A stretch of DNA of 39,334 nucleotides from Apostichopus parvimensis (taxonomy: Eukaryota > Echinodermata > Holothuroidea > Aspidochirotida > Stichopodidae). This document shows positions 22,201 through 31,310 of this stretch, one piece after another. Below the pieces are notes generated by a model that saw only the letters and a list, made by a program, of their open reading frames with translations, did no database searches and had not been told where the DNA came from. The stretch spans positions 49,667 through 89,000 of the forward strand of contig KN885526.1 of NCBI GenBank assembly GCA_000934455.1, read 5' to 3'. A program made the translations under genes and the position numbers. Position 1 is the first letter of the stretch, and the number at the start of each line of letters is the position of its first letter.

Positions 22201-22760
22201 AGCCTGTGGATTTATTGTTTGTCACATCACACTGCTTTTCACTGTATTACTTAGATCAAACATCATGTCAGATTCATGAACAAAACTGCGCGTGCTACAT
22301 CATCGAAACCACAATGCATTTTTGCATGCTGGTTTATTCTCTCTCTTTTTTCGTTGTTGTTCTTATCTATACCTGTACTTTAACATGTTTGTGGGAATTA
22401 AATAACATCAGCTTAACACCTATCTAGAAGTGACAAAAGAACTGATACCATTTTTTTTTTAATTCACACATTTTGTAGGTAAACAAAAGATAGTTGTGAA
22501 AATGTGCTTTGTTTAAGTCCAGCACTGGTTTATTAGTGCAACACCAGATGTGCCCATTACGGGAGAACACTCAATCAATACTCCGTTTTGACGTCAGGTT
22601 TTATATGCAGCACTGACAGACATGTTTAAATGTCTAAGTACTGTAGATATATATGCATTCCACTTGTAAGGATAATAGTCTAGTGAATTGCGTATCTGAC
22701 GATTTATGTTTTATGAGCTGTTACATCTGTAAGGATTATCAATCGGATATTACTGAGCGA
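22201..22760. other. Region upstream of first exon B
   Basis: Not part of a repeat array. It would hold distal promoter sequence for the exon at 22812. No other exon or RNA gene was found. A ten-T run occurs near 22450. Confidence 0.3.
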
Positions 22761-22768
22761 TATATATA
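22761..22768 (+). promoter_or_regulatory. TATA box upstream of first exon B
   Basis: TATATATA lies 44 nt upstream of the ATG at 22812 and is followed by GG. A start of transcription about 25-31 nt downstream would fall near 22787-22798 and leave a 5' UTR of roughly 15-25 nt. A second A/T run (TGTATATATC) lies at 22771-22780. TA-rich runs are common in this window, so the match is meaningful mainly because an ATG plus splice donor follows at the right distance. Confidence 0.4.
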
Positions 22769-22811
22769 GGTGTATATATCTGTTGAGAGGAAGTCCAGAC
22801 AAGCACAGATA

Positions 22812-22841
22812 ATGCCTGCTGCGAGAACAGCGAGGCAGAGG
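22812..22841 (+). CDS. Candidate first coding exon B (10 codons, phase 0 end)
   Basis: ATG with A at -3 opens ten codons, MPAARTARQR, ending at a near-perfect donor, AGG|GTGAGT. The exon ends in phase 0 and can join the 27448 exon in frame through an intron of 4.6 kb. A TATA box lies about 50 nt upstream. The encoded N-terminus is short, basic and without hydrophobic residues for export; it would add Arg residues ahead of the basic patch of the common exon. Together with the exons at 4080 and 18730 it suggests alternative promoters that swap the N-terminus of one protein. A chance ATG plus donor cannot be excluded for such a short exon. Confidence 0.45.
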
Positions 22842-23439
22842 GTGAGTATCCATTAGCTTCACTGATTGTTACTCGTTAGGATTATGGATCTCGACCCTGT
22901 TCAATTAATCCGTGTAATCTTTATCGCGTCAACTCTGGTTATAAATCATTTCAGTATATATACTTAACGTAGTTTGAAATAATATACTTGCGCCATTTGC
23001 ACATTGTATATAGTGTACTTGAAGGTTTCTGGCCAGGCTCCCTCCCTTCCCACATTGTCTCTCCCCCTCTCTCCCACCCCACCCCCCCACCCCTCTCTCG
23101 GATATCAGCATATCTGATGTTACTGGAGGTTTTGAGAATTTCTTACGAATGTCTTTTTCTCTTTACTATTATACTCATATATCATTCAATAGGTATCACA
23201 GGTTGTGTAAAATAATTGTTTGTTGAAGAGCCTGCTAAAGTCAACAGAGCTGAGGAAAGTACAATAATATTGTTCATAAACGAAGTTCCAAAGATGAAAT
23301 TTTCAGCCTGCAATTCAAAACCAAATTGTCAGAACAGTCATTTAATCTGTATAATGATTGCATGAAGAGGTAAAACAGAGCTCTCTCTTAAGCTACCGTT
23401 TGTGGCAATACTGAGTTATAGGGTAAAATTTTAAGGATA
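22842..23439. other. Presumed intron with a C/T-rich tract
   Basis: Begins at the GTGAGT donor of exon B. Bases 23035-23100 are strongly C/T-rich with several C-runs, giving a G-quadruplex-capable minus strand. No further exon was found. Confidence 0.4.
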
Positions 23440-23790
23440 TCTGTAGATGTCCCTCATACAAACAGGTCTTATTATTTTGTTGTGTGAATGGCAAATTCGG
23501 TGGTCTGAAATAAATGTAGCAAAATAACAAAGAAATACACTGTAGGGGAGTTGTATAGATTTGGTAAATAGAACAACAGCTTTGGACCAGTAGAACTCCC
23601 CTTTAGTGATGGATGTCTGGAGCGTAATACCAATTAATCATTTCACCAATTGTTGAAGTATTTAGTGAAAATGCAATCTGAATTTGAAGTAAACATCAAA
23701 ACTTTCAAAGCTGATTTGGGTGGTTCGAGCAGAATTTTGGTTGCCTGATATACAAGACTATTTACAAATTTGCACTGTGTTACCTTTGAG
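23440..23790 (+). repeat. Dispersed repeat, copy 2
   Basis: Diverged same-orientation relative of 10360-10700, sharing AAAATTTTAAGG (near 23427), GTAGCAAAATAAC (23517), ACACTGTAGGGGAG, CAATCTGAATTTGAAG and CTACTGTAGCTACC in the same order. This copy carries extra sequence in the middle. Confidence 0.5.
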
Positions 23791-25560
23791 ATCTACTGTA
23801 GCTACCAAAATGCTGGTTTGAAATATTCCCATGTATGGGGCAACTCACTACAGTAACAGCAGTCACTCTATTGACGAATCTAAATGACATTTTACCAAGT
23901 CCTTTTCAACTTACAATTTGCCACAATTTACCTCAAAAATCCCTCTTCCATGTGTCTCAAAATTTATGTAACAGCGAGAATAAAATATACAAGCAAGTCA
24001 AAACTAATACTGTAGTACTGTATTTGAGTAAGACGATCCACGAGTGTGGGCTCGGTTTGATGACATTCGGAACTGTTCACTTAGCGTGCAGCCATCTGAC
24101 AGCGAGAAGAACCTCAGAAGAGATCCCATTAATATTAGTGTAGGCTGTTTACAACCGCACTGCTCATATATTGCTTGTTGGAATCGAGAAGTTAATGTAT
24201 GCAGTGTAACAGAAAAGAAGAAAAAAAAATGCATGTTTAGAATATAAGTTTCCTTACAGTGTTAAGTTGTGTCTATTCACAAGCAGACAGCAGTTACCAT
24301 GGTAATCTGATCTAGAGGCCTGCCAGGGGGATTTGGGATTACTCCGACGCCAACCGATGGTCGAAACAGTTTAAAGCGGCATTTATTTTCTTTCTCACAA
24401 ATTCAGTCTATTTTTGGTGTTTGGGACAAAAATCCTGGTTTTTTTTTGTAATGTGGTTCATAAGAGCTTGTAAAAGTAATAAAATAAAATGATGAAGATT
24501 TTGTTAACATATCTGATTTTACAAAGTTATTTGGGAGTAGAGTCACTCTTTAGTTTTTTGCTAATGTAAATTCAAGAGGCCTATACTGTATATACTGTTT
24601 AAATTTGACCAATTGTACCTCTTTACTGTATATTGACAAAATTCCTGTACGGTTTGGTAAAATTAGTGGTAAATCCTCAAATGTTGCTTAAATTACACCA
24701 CCTCAAGTATGCATGTGGAAAGTTGCTTTTTTTATTCAGTAGATGGAAATTATAAACATATAAGAAAATATTTTACTTGTAATTCCTGGTAAAAAGAGGG
24801 ATCTGGAAAGATCTAAATTTTATGCAGAATTTATATGTAAGGAACTAAATTCTACCTAAACCACTAATTTGAACTCAAAATAAACTCATATTGCTCTTAA
24901 TCTTGGAATCAAAACAATCGTTGCATGTTAACAGCCTCGTGCCAAACTGGCGTTTCCCCCGATACATCGTTGAAAATACTACACATTTTTGGGTTTGATG
25001 AAAACACTACACTGGTTTGATAGGTCTTTTGAAGTATTCTGTTTCTTCTCGTGCAGGACAAACGTGAGTGTTTTCCAATACTGTTTAATCCAGCATATTA
25101 TGTGCGTATTATTTGGACTAATTGTGTCACTGCTCCCTTTGCAAGGTTAACAAATATTTCAAGTCTGCACTGTACTGTATTCTTTGTCTTATGAATGCAT
25201 TGATGGTAGACACATACAAACACGCTAACAAACAGAATAATTTACTCAGGTCTATAGAATGTCACGAAAAATGAGCATAATTGTTGATGATTATGTGACG
25301 ACATGTGTTCCTCTCGGCTTTCCACACAAATAGTGGATTTGACTGCCATTCTACTGTAAATTTAAAGTTATACTGTATATATGACCTATATATGATATGT
25401 ACAGTGTGTCTGTTTAGGTTATGGTATGCATGCTTGTATTAACAAGTTTTTCCATTAAAATAAAATAAAACTGTTAGCAAACTGCTCAGTTTTTCCATTC
25501 TCATATAGTACACTTAGTGGGTACAGCAATGGCAAATACTGTAGTATACTGTGTACTTGC
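23791..25560. other. No gene seen, presumed intron
   Basis: A/T-rich. A possible 7-nt microexon (25057-25063, between GTGCAG and GTGAGT) was rejected because it breaks the frame to the next exon. TACTGTATATACTGT words occur at about 24590. No RNA gene or array was found. Confidence 0.35.
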
Positions 25561-25563
25561 TGT

Positions 25564-25579
25564 ATACAGTATACTGTAT
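25564..25579. repeat. 16-bp perfect palindrome
   Basis: ATACAGTATACTGTAT is its own reverse complement. It sits in a 150-base stretch full of TACTGTA/TACAGTA words (25515-25676). Confidence 0.7.
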
Positions 25580-25946
25580 GCTTGCACCACACCCCCCCCC
25601 TGTACCTCAGTGTGTATCCATGGACCTTTGACAGTACACACGGGCCTCAGTTAGCAATGTCATACTGTACTGTACGAAAGGACCATTGCGGCTATATTTG
25701 CTATCCAGACAAGCGGTGGAGTTCACCTTTAATCGTACTGTAACCACAGACAACATAGTTGTAAATTTTTTCTGTAATAAAGATGTTTCAGTTTTGGCAG
25801 GGAAGTAACAGCCATTACAGTCCATAGTATACTTTGTATTATATTCCAGTAATAGCTCTTTCTGTCCTTTAACATTATCACGGTCAGTCTTTTATTAATA
25901 AAACTGACTCGGAAATTGAAAAACAAGCTCTCGAAAAATGACAGTC

Positions 25947-26030
25947 TGGCTAGAACCGGATTTGAACCAGTGACTGCAGGGGTGTGACCAGTGGTTACAT
26001 GGTAGGAACATAACTGACTTCTGACAGGTA
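25947..26030 (-). mobile_element. tRNA-derived SINE fragment (minus strand)
   Basis: On the minus strand, ACTGG-TTCAAAT-CCGGT forms a fully paired T-arm with a canonical T-loop, followed by TCTAGCC and a discriminator A, exactly the 3' side of a tRNA. The B-box GGTTCAAATCC is intact. Upstream, an anticodon-like CATGTAACC is followed by an overlong variable region, and no matching 5' acceptor GGCTAGA or A-box is found, so it is not a functional tRNA gene. It resembles the tRNA-like sequence at 26621-26690 (TGTAACCA then TTCAAATCC then TTCYAGCC). Confidence 0.5.
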
Positions 26031-26124
26031 CCCAGCAAAGAAATATGGCTATTGTGAAACGTATTCTAGTTTGTGTTGACATATTGTTTACTTGTTGTTA
26101 TTATGACGTCACACATGACTCGCG

Positions 26125-26232
26125 TTTTGGTGGTTTGCTCTGTGGTGTGGTGGGCTATGTATCACATGCTATTAGAAGCGTGTCGGGTTGTGGGGCTGGA
26201 AGACAGGCAAACCAGGTTCAAACTGGTTGAGT
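26125..26232 (+). mobile_element. Possible second tRNA-like fragment
   Basis: ACCAG-GTTCAAA-CTGGT (about 26209-26225) resembles a paired T-arm/B-box. The preceding 80 bases include GTGGTGTGGTGGG in the position of an A-box and a long, variable-arm-like spacer, as in Ser or Leu type tRNA. The fit is loose and the assignment tentative. Confidence 0.25.
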
Positions 26233-26236
26233 GCTC

Positions 26237-26328
26237 ATTTGCATGTGCTCATCTGCATATCGGGTTGGCACTCACCAATCAAGAGTTGGGTGAGAGGTCA
26301 GCTATAAGTTTGGACCAATGAGGTCCAA
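26237..26328 (+). promoter_or_regulatory. Octamer and CCAAT promoter-like module
   Basis: A perfect octamer ATTTGCAT (26237-26244) is followed by a near copy, ATCTGCAT, a CCAAT box (26275-26279), TATAAG (26303-26308) and a second CCAAT inside the inverted repeat TTGGACC-AATGA-GGTCCAA (26310-26328). Octamer plus CCAAT plus TATA is the layout of many histone H2B-type and some snRNA promoters, but no such gene follows in the next 400 bases. It may instead be part of a transposon promoter or LTR. Confidence 0.3.
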
Positions 26329-26620
26329 GGGCAGAGCGTGTGCCCTGTGCTTGGCGTCGTAAGTTGTTATTGTAGAATCGGGGGTTATTTTAACCATCCA
26401 AAGTTATGCAGTAGTTGTATTCATCATTGAGTTCATATACCAAGAGTTAATAAAAAGGAACTTATAATCAAATATCCACTTTTGAAGACTATTTATGAAG
26501 ACTTTCATTTTTACACTCGGTTTAACGTTACTAGTGCAAGGCCTGGCTTACCGTTACCAACTTATACCTGGAACTATCAAAAATAAGCCTTACACTATTA
26601 AAGGTACATCATCAACAAAG

Positions 26621-26690
26621 GACTGGATATCTTATAGTAGAGCCCAGGGCTTGTAACCAGATGTTACTGATTCAAATCCTGTTCCAGCCC
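26621..26690 (+). pseudogene. tRNA-Thr(UGU)-like pseudogene or SINE head
   Basis: A full tRNA-length fold can be drawn. The acceptor stem GACTGGA/TCCAGCC pairs at six of seven positions. A D-arm-like TCTTATAGTAGAGC follows, then an anticodon loop CTTGTAA with anticodon TGT (Thr), and a T-loop TTCAAAT. The anticodon stem pairs at only two of five positions and the T-stem at three of five, so the gene is decayed. The similar minus-strand copy 600 bp away suggests a tRNA-derived SINE family more than a single lost tRNA gene. Confidence 0.5.
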
Positions 26691-27266
26691 AAAATTTCTT
26701 TGTTCACTTCATTTGTGTAACTATTAACTAATCATCTCACGTACAGTACCACCTGTTATTTGGCATGATGTTAAAACAAACTTCACACTGTCACTACCAT
26801 TCCTCAGTGAAAAGCCTCATAGGCTTATATGTGAATTGTTAGAAAACTCAAAATGTGTATTTCAGCCAATACTGTTCATCAGGGTTTTTACTTCATTATT
26901 CTGTAAAGAGAAGTTTTGATAATCACGTGCGATAAATCCAATGATGTTTATAGGAACATAAACACGCATATGTCGCACAAAACAACTTTCCCCGATAAAA
27001 TCAGTTTGCATCTACAGAGGTCTTTAGATAAAGAGACATAACTGACATTTATAGTTGATGTACTCGATAAGATCATCAATATAGTAATAGATCCCTGTAG
27101 CTGAAGATGTCACATTTGAACACAAGAGTATAAGTTGCTATAGTATCGTAATTACGAACAACAAAAATCGACTGTAACTGCCACAGCAGATGGATGGAAG
27201 AGACCAAGAGATGAATAGTAACATTCATCACATTCAGTTTGGAACAGGTTGATATGGGCAAGCCTA
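26691..27266. other. No gene seen, presumed intron
   Basis: A/T-rich, mixed sequence directly after the tRNA-like element. It could include the SINE body, but no boundary or target duplication was recognised. Confidence 0.3.
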
Positions 27267-27316
27267 TTCCTCCTCCGTACTCTCTTTTTCTCTCTCTTTC
27301 TCTCTCTGTTTTTTTT
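27267..27316 (+). repeat. CT-rich microsatellite before the common exon
   Basis: TCTCTTTTTCTCTCTCTTTC and similar runs form a pyrimidine tract about 130-180 nt upstream of the acceptor at 27447. It is too far upstream to be the polypyrimidine tract proper, though such tracts can bind splicing regulators. Confidence 0.6.
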
Positions 27317-27447
27317 TGCGGAGCTCTCTCAACCTTCCCCGTTTCTCTCATCATCAGTTTTAGTTGTCATCTCCCCCCTCCTCTGTCTCTCTGAGCTTTA
27401 TCATGATATTATCTCACTCTTGTCTAAAATTTCCTTTGGGACCACAG

Positions 27448-27537
27448 ATTGTTGGCAAAGGAGCTCGAAAGAAAGGGCGTATGAAGCACACAAATGGCAG
27501 CTTCTCAGATACCAGTTCTAATAGTCTTTTACGACAG
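27448..27537 (+). CDS. Common internal coding exon (30 codons), protein unknown
   Basis: The exon follows an acceptor ending CCACAG, with a long CT tract further upstream at 27267-27316, and ends at a strong donor ACAG|GTAAGATG. It is exactly 90 nt. Only one of its three frames is open: the phase-1 frame meets TAA and the phase-2 frame meets TGA. The open frame begins IVGKGARKKGRMKHTNGS and ends SDTSSNSLLRQ. A basic cluster (KGARKKGRMKH, residues 4-14) is followed by a Ser/Thr/Asn-rich stretch, a composition typical of flexible, possibly phosphorylated N-terminal linkers; the basic cluster could act in nuclear localisation or lipid contact, both inference. No catalytic domain is present. Three upstream exons share its phase. 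Downstream coding exons are not confidently visible in the remaining 11.8 kb, so the body of the gene probably lies beyond the window. Confidence 0.6.
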
Positions 27538-28102
27538 GTAAGATGCATGATGGGTAAAGCTCTTGCAACCCCCAAAACTGCATGCCAAAAAAAAAAATAC
27601 AGTAGGCGAATTGCGTCTTGCATCACACTGTGTCTGGTCGTCACGGTAGCCGAAGGTTTTGTGACAAATTATGGGATCCACAAGATTTGTCGAGCTGTTG
27701 TACATGTACAAGTGCAAACTGTTGATCGAGCATGGAGAACAATGGATTTATCATCTCAAGCACATTGTTGTTAGAATTCATATTCAGCAACATTTTTCTT
27801 CACCTTTGTTTGGTTTTTGTGTCTATTTTCATTACTATCTGTTTGGTTCACTTTTGAATAGTTTTTCAGTATCTTCACCCATTTTTTTTGTCATATTTTT
27901 TGCAGAGCTACCAAAGGCTTTTTTGGTATATCATGCCAGCACACTGAGTTTGCTTACACACAGGATGTGTGCTCTTCATTTGTAATCATTTGCACATGTA
28001 CTGTTTGTCTACAAAGACAAAAGTTTGATAAAAAATGTCCTTAGATTTGGTCAGAAGGTTTTGGGAATGTCTTTGTTGTGCTACATTTAAATGTTATTTT
28101 AG

Positions 28103-28165
28103 ACTGTGGAAGATTTGGCAGACAGGATTAAGATTGTAAATGACAGTTTCATAGATTTTACATGA
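28103..28165 (+). CDS. Weak candidate 3' exon (20 codons and stop)
   Basis: After an acceptor-like GTTATTTTAG, a phase-0 frame reads TVEDLADRIKIVNDSFIDFT and then TGA. It would join the 27448 exon in frame and end the protein. The residues have a plausible helix-like acidic and hydrophobic pattern. A weak internal donor (ATT|GTAAAT, intron from 28136) would make it an 11-codon internal exon instead. A chain made of a 30-codon exon plus a 20-codon terminal exon would be a very small protein, and the nearest AATAAA-type signals (near 28729 and 29276) lie hundreds of bases downstream. It may be chance. Confidence 0.18.
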   Translation, partial: TVEDLADRIKIVNDSFIDFT

Positions 28166-29990
28166 ATTGAAGGTTTACAGAGATGGGTTTGGGGATAGAG
28201 AGGAAAATGGTGGAAGACTATTCTAAGTATGTCATCTTCCCCTGTCATCTTCTTCGGGGCCAATTATTGAAATGTCGATTGGATTATTTTTTCCTGTGAA
28301 TATGTTGTAATATAAAAAACAGAACCCTCCAGAGAGATAAACCACACAACAAACAAGTGTGCTAAAAAGAAGAAAAAAAAGTTTCCCATTCTTCAAATAA
28401 TTGGATTTCTCAAATAACGCTCTTTTTATCGTAACGGCACAGTGACATAAAGTACAGTACAGTAGGCCTTGTAAACTGCATGCTGGGGATTTGGAGATTA
28501 AACTCGTTCAATGTTGCTTTCTTACAGAGAGACACATCTTGTTCGTCTCATGCTTTTGCATTTTACTCATTCATTGAGAGTGTATGAAAATGTGTGAAAT
28601 TGTTCCATGGTGCCCCCATAAGACCATACCATAGGTACCCTACCATATAGGTGCCCTACCATTCAGGTACCCACCATAAATGGTCTATTGATGGTTTTAC
28701 CACATACACACTGTAAAAGAGTGAAAAAACAAAATAAAAACATCCAAGTAGAGAAGCTTATTATAGTGATAGGGAGTGACTCAGTTTCAGATATCACCTT
28801 ACAAAGAATTTGAAGAGAAATGTGCAAAATTTAGAAATTTAGATGAGGAATGAAAATCTGTAGTTTTTGCTGGGCCACTTAAAAAAATTGATAGGTGGGT
28901 CCAATTCGTCATATTTTTTCTCGTGAGAAAAGCATCTGAAGTTGAAAAGTGAAAGGCACTACAGCATTTTTTGGCTTTTTTTTTTCAGTTTATCAACTTT
29001 TCCTTATGTTAGATTATATCAGTTAAATTGTGAAGGAAATATTGTGATGGGATTGGAAATTTAGAGTCAAGCACAGAATCCTGCTTAAAGTGGTTGTTCA
29101 TTTGGCCTGTGTGAATATTTTGATGTTTTTGAACCTTCCTGTTTTGTTTTGTGGTTTTCAAGATTGTTGCAATATTTTTGTTTTGTGTTGTTTGTTCTTT
29201 GGATGTCATGTAGTTTTTGTCTGTTTTGCCACATTGGGTACGTTTGTAGTTGCATGCCACCTTCATAGTTAAGTAAAATAAAAGTTTTGCATGAAGTTTG
29301 AATTGACCTGTGACGTTCCTTCCTCATGGATTTTGTATTAAAGCAGTTTATCCCTTGCCCTGACTTTAGGTTAGGTTTTGTTACTGATCAATCCTAAAAT
29401 CCCATAACAGTTAAGTTGATTAAGATAACAGTATAAGTGGGTAAACACTAGAATTGACAGAAAATGAAAAATTGCTCATTTATGACTAAAAATGCATTAA
29501 AAAAGTTCACACCTTTCCATAGACAAATGACAATAGAGGCATAAAAGGTGTGATTTGAACTGTTGAGAAGAATGAGAGAAAAAGGAAACAGTTAATTGGA
29601 AACTGGTGTTATATCTATTATTGATTTGAATTATAGTTTTGGAACCGGTTAGTTGTGTGGCAATGAGTAGAGAGCCAGCCAATCAAAGTGATACTGCAAA
29701 GTGATACAAAGTGATACTTCAACCCTGGGGGGGGGGGTTTGCAGTGAACACGTACTACATAATAATAATATTCTAGTAACACCTGTAAAATAACTTCATA
29801 ACGAAATGATTCCCTTAATCATTCTTGGGAATTTTGCAATTATTACAGTTATTGAAAAGTAACCAGGGTGGTTATTCTTCAAATTAAAAGAGGATTTTCT
29901 TGTGGCAAAGTAGAATAGTGCCACCTTTACAGTATGTACATGCAACAATGGCATATAGTAATAGATCCATCTACTAAGATCTGTGTGGCC
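28166..29990. other. No gene seen
   Basis: A/T-rich and T-run-rich. Bases 28620-28680 hold a short 17-18-bp tandem repeat, three copies of CCATA(C/G)GTRCCCTA-like sequence. A 9-G run lies at about 29729-29738. No exon was supported. Confidence 0.35.
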
Positions 29991-29993
29991 ATA

Positions 29994-30030
29994 TTGAATT
30001 TATTGATTGAATTGAATTGAATTTATTGTC
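29994..30030. repeat. (TTGAA)n tract, possible LINE tail on minus strand
   Basis: TATTGAATTTATTGATTGAA is followed by TTGAATTGAATTTATTGTCC. Short pentamer arrays of this kind often mark the 3' end of CR1/L2-like retroelements; read on the minus strand it would be a (TTCAA)n tail. No coding relic lies next to it, so the link is inference. Confidence 0.4.
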
Positions 30031-30280
30031 CACAATAAAATAAAAGGTTGTAAACGGAAAAAAATGCAATAGTATAAGTATCAATAGACTGCGATACACA
30101 TAAAGTAATACAAACATATATACAGCAAGTCCTACAAATAAGAAACTTATCTTCTCACTTGTGAATTAAATATATGTGCTAGTGTGTGGCCACATTTGCA
30201 AGTACTACGTACAGTGTGGGCAGGGTACCGTCACTCTCCGCACACGGTACTTTCAGCTGACAAAAAACGGTGCTTTCCCC

Positions 30281-30588
30281 ACTGTGTGACCACATGTGTT
30301 ACTGTGGGACCACATGTGTTACTGTGTGACCACATGTTACTGTGTTGACCCACATGTGTTACTGTGTGACCACGTGTGTTTGTGTGTGACCACGTGTGTT
30401 TGCGTGGTACCACATGTGTAACTGTGTGACCACATGTGTTACTGTGTGACCCACATATGTTACTGTGTGACCCACATGTAGTAATATGTGACCCACATGT
30501 AGTAATATGTGACTACATGTGCTTCTGTGTAGTGGCAAGTGCTACTGTGTGGCTATATTTGCTACTGTGGCAACATGTGCTAATGTAT
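30281..30588 (+). repeat. 20-bp minisatellite with E-box cores, about 15 copies
   Basis: The unit is ACTGTGTGACCACATGTGTT. Copies vary from 18 to 22 bp; early copies are near-identical and later ones decay (ACTGTGTGGCTATATTTGCT). Most copies contain CACATGTG, and two contain CACGTG, both E-box (CANNTG) palindromes. A lone diverged unit occurs upstream at about 30181. The minus-strand open frame here translates the repeat and is not a gene. Confidence 0.9.
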
Positions 30589-31061
30589 GATCATTATGGA
30601 TAAGTCCATAAAGTTGATTTTTGTGTTGATTTTGGGAAGGTGGTTGATACCATTACCTGTGTAAAAATTCCACAAAATTACAGTTTTTCTTTTACTTAAT
30701 GGAAAAATTTTCAATTTCCTTCTAGTATCCAGAATTTAATGAATAGGGAGGGTTTAGGTTTCCAAGTTTTGTTGTTATAGAGCCATAAAATACTGGTAAA
30801 AGTTAAATCTGTATGATATGTATATCTAGGTCATTTTGTGAAAAGTCTTAGTTTGATGGATTGCAATAAATTGTAAATATTAATTCAATTGTTGGTTTTC
30901 ATTGAAGTTGGAGACCACAAGGAAACAGCTGTATTAATAGCATCTACTGCAAACCTTTAAATCTTGATCAGTGTAAATATTGACAGATAAAGTCTACAAA
31001 CTCTGCAGTCATCCTTTTGGGACAAATTCTGAGTAGTCTTCAAGTTATCATCTACAGGGCT
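30589..31061. other. No gene seen
   Basis: A/T-rich sequence without splice-like exons, repeats or RNA genes that I can support. Confidence 0.35.
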
Positions 31062-31091
31062 TCCTTTAATATCCTGTGGGATATTAAAGGA
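31062..31091 (+). repeat. Perfect 13-bp-stem hairpin
   Basis: TCCTTTAATATCC (31062-31074) and GGATATTAAAGGA (31079-31091) are exact reverse complements around TGTG. The stem is too short for a microRNA precursor of normal length. It may be a terminus of a small inverted-repeat element or a cruciform site. Confidence 0.75.
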
Positions 31092-31310
31092 TGTAAGATA
31101 CAGAAAAGAAACGAAAAAAAAAAAACCCTTCATCAGAATTGAATGTTAATGAAAGTTTCATGAATTGTTAAATTTCTTTGAATTTAAAAAAAAATGATTC
31201 TTATGTTTTTTAATGATTATTGTTTGATTTTGCATTGAATCTGGTGTTAAAGCGTCATTTGCTTTTTAATAATACTTCCATGATTTTGGAGTTCTTATCA
31301 TTTCGTTGCA

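Noticed and set aside
25057-25063. 7-nt microexon GACAAAC between GTGCAG and GTGAGT
   Set aside because: Adding it to any upstream exon combination enters the 27448 exon in a frame with a stop; such AG...GT spacings are expected by chance in 39 kb.
27364-27774. 136-codon plus-strand frame
   Set aside because: Only the 90 nt between the splice sites look coding; the flanks are a CT tract and intron sequence.
27906-27944. Frame SYQRLFWYIMPAH and stop after TTTTTTGCAG
   Set aside because: It can join the 27448 exon in phase, but the stop comes after 13 codons, the residues carry no family signal, and a better-looking though still weak candidate follows at 28103.
30231-30413. 60-codon minus-strand frame with repeated HTW/HTNTRGH-like peptide
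   Set aside because: It is a translation of the 20-bp minisatellite.
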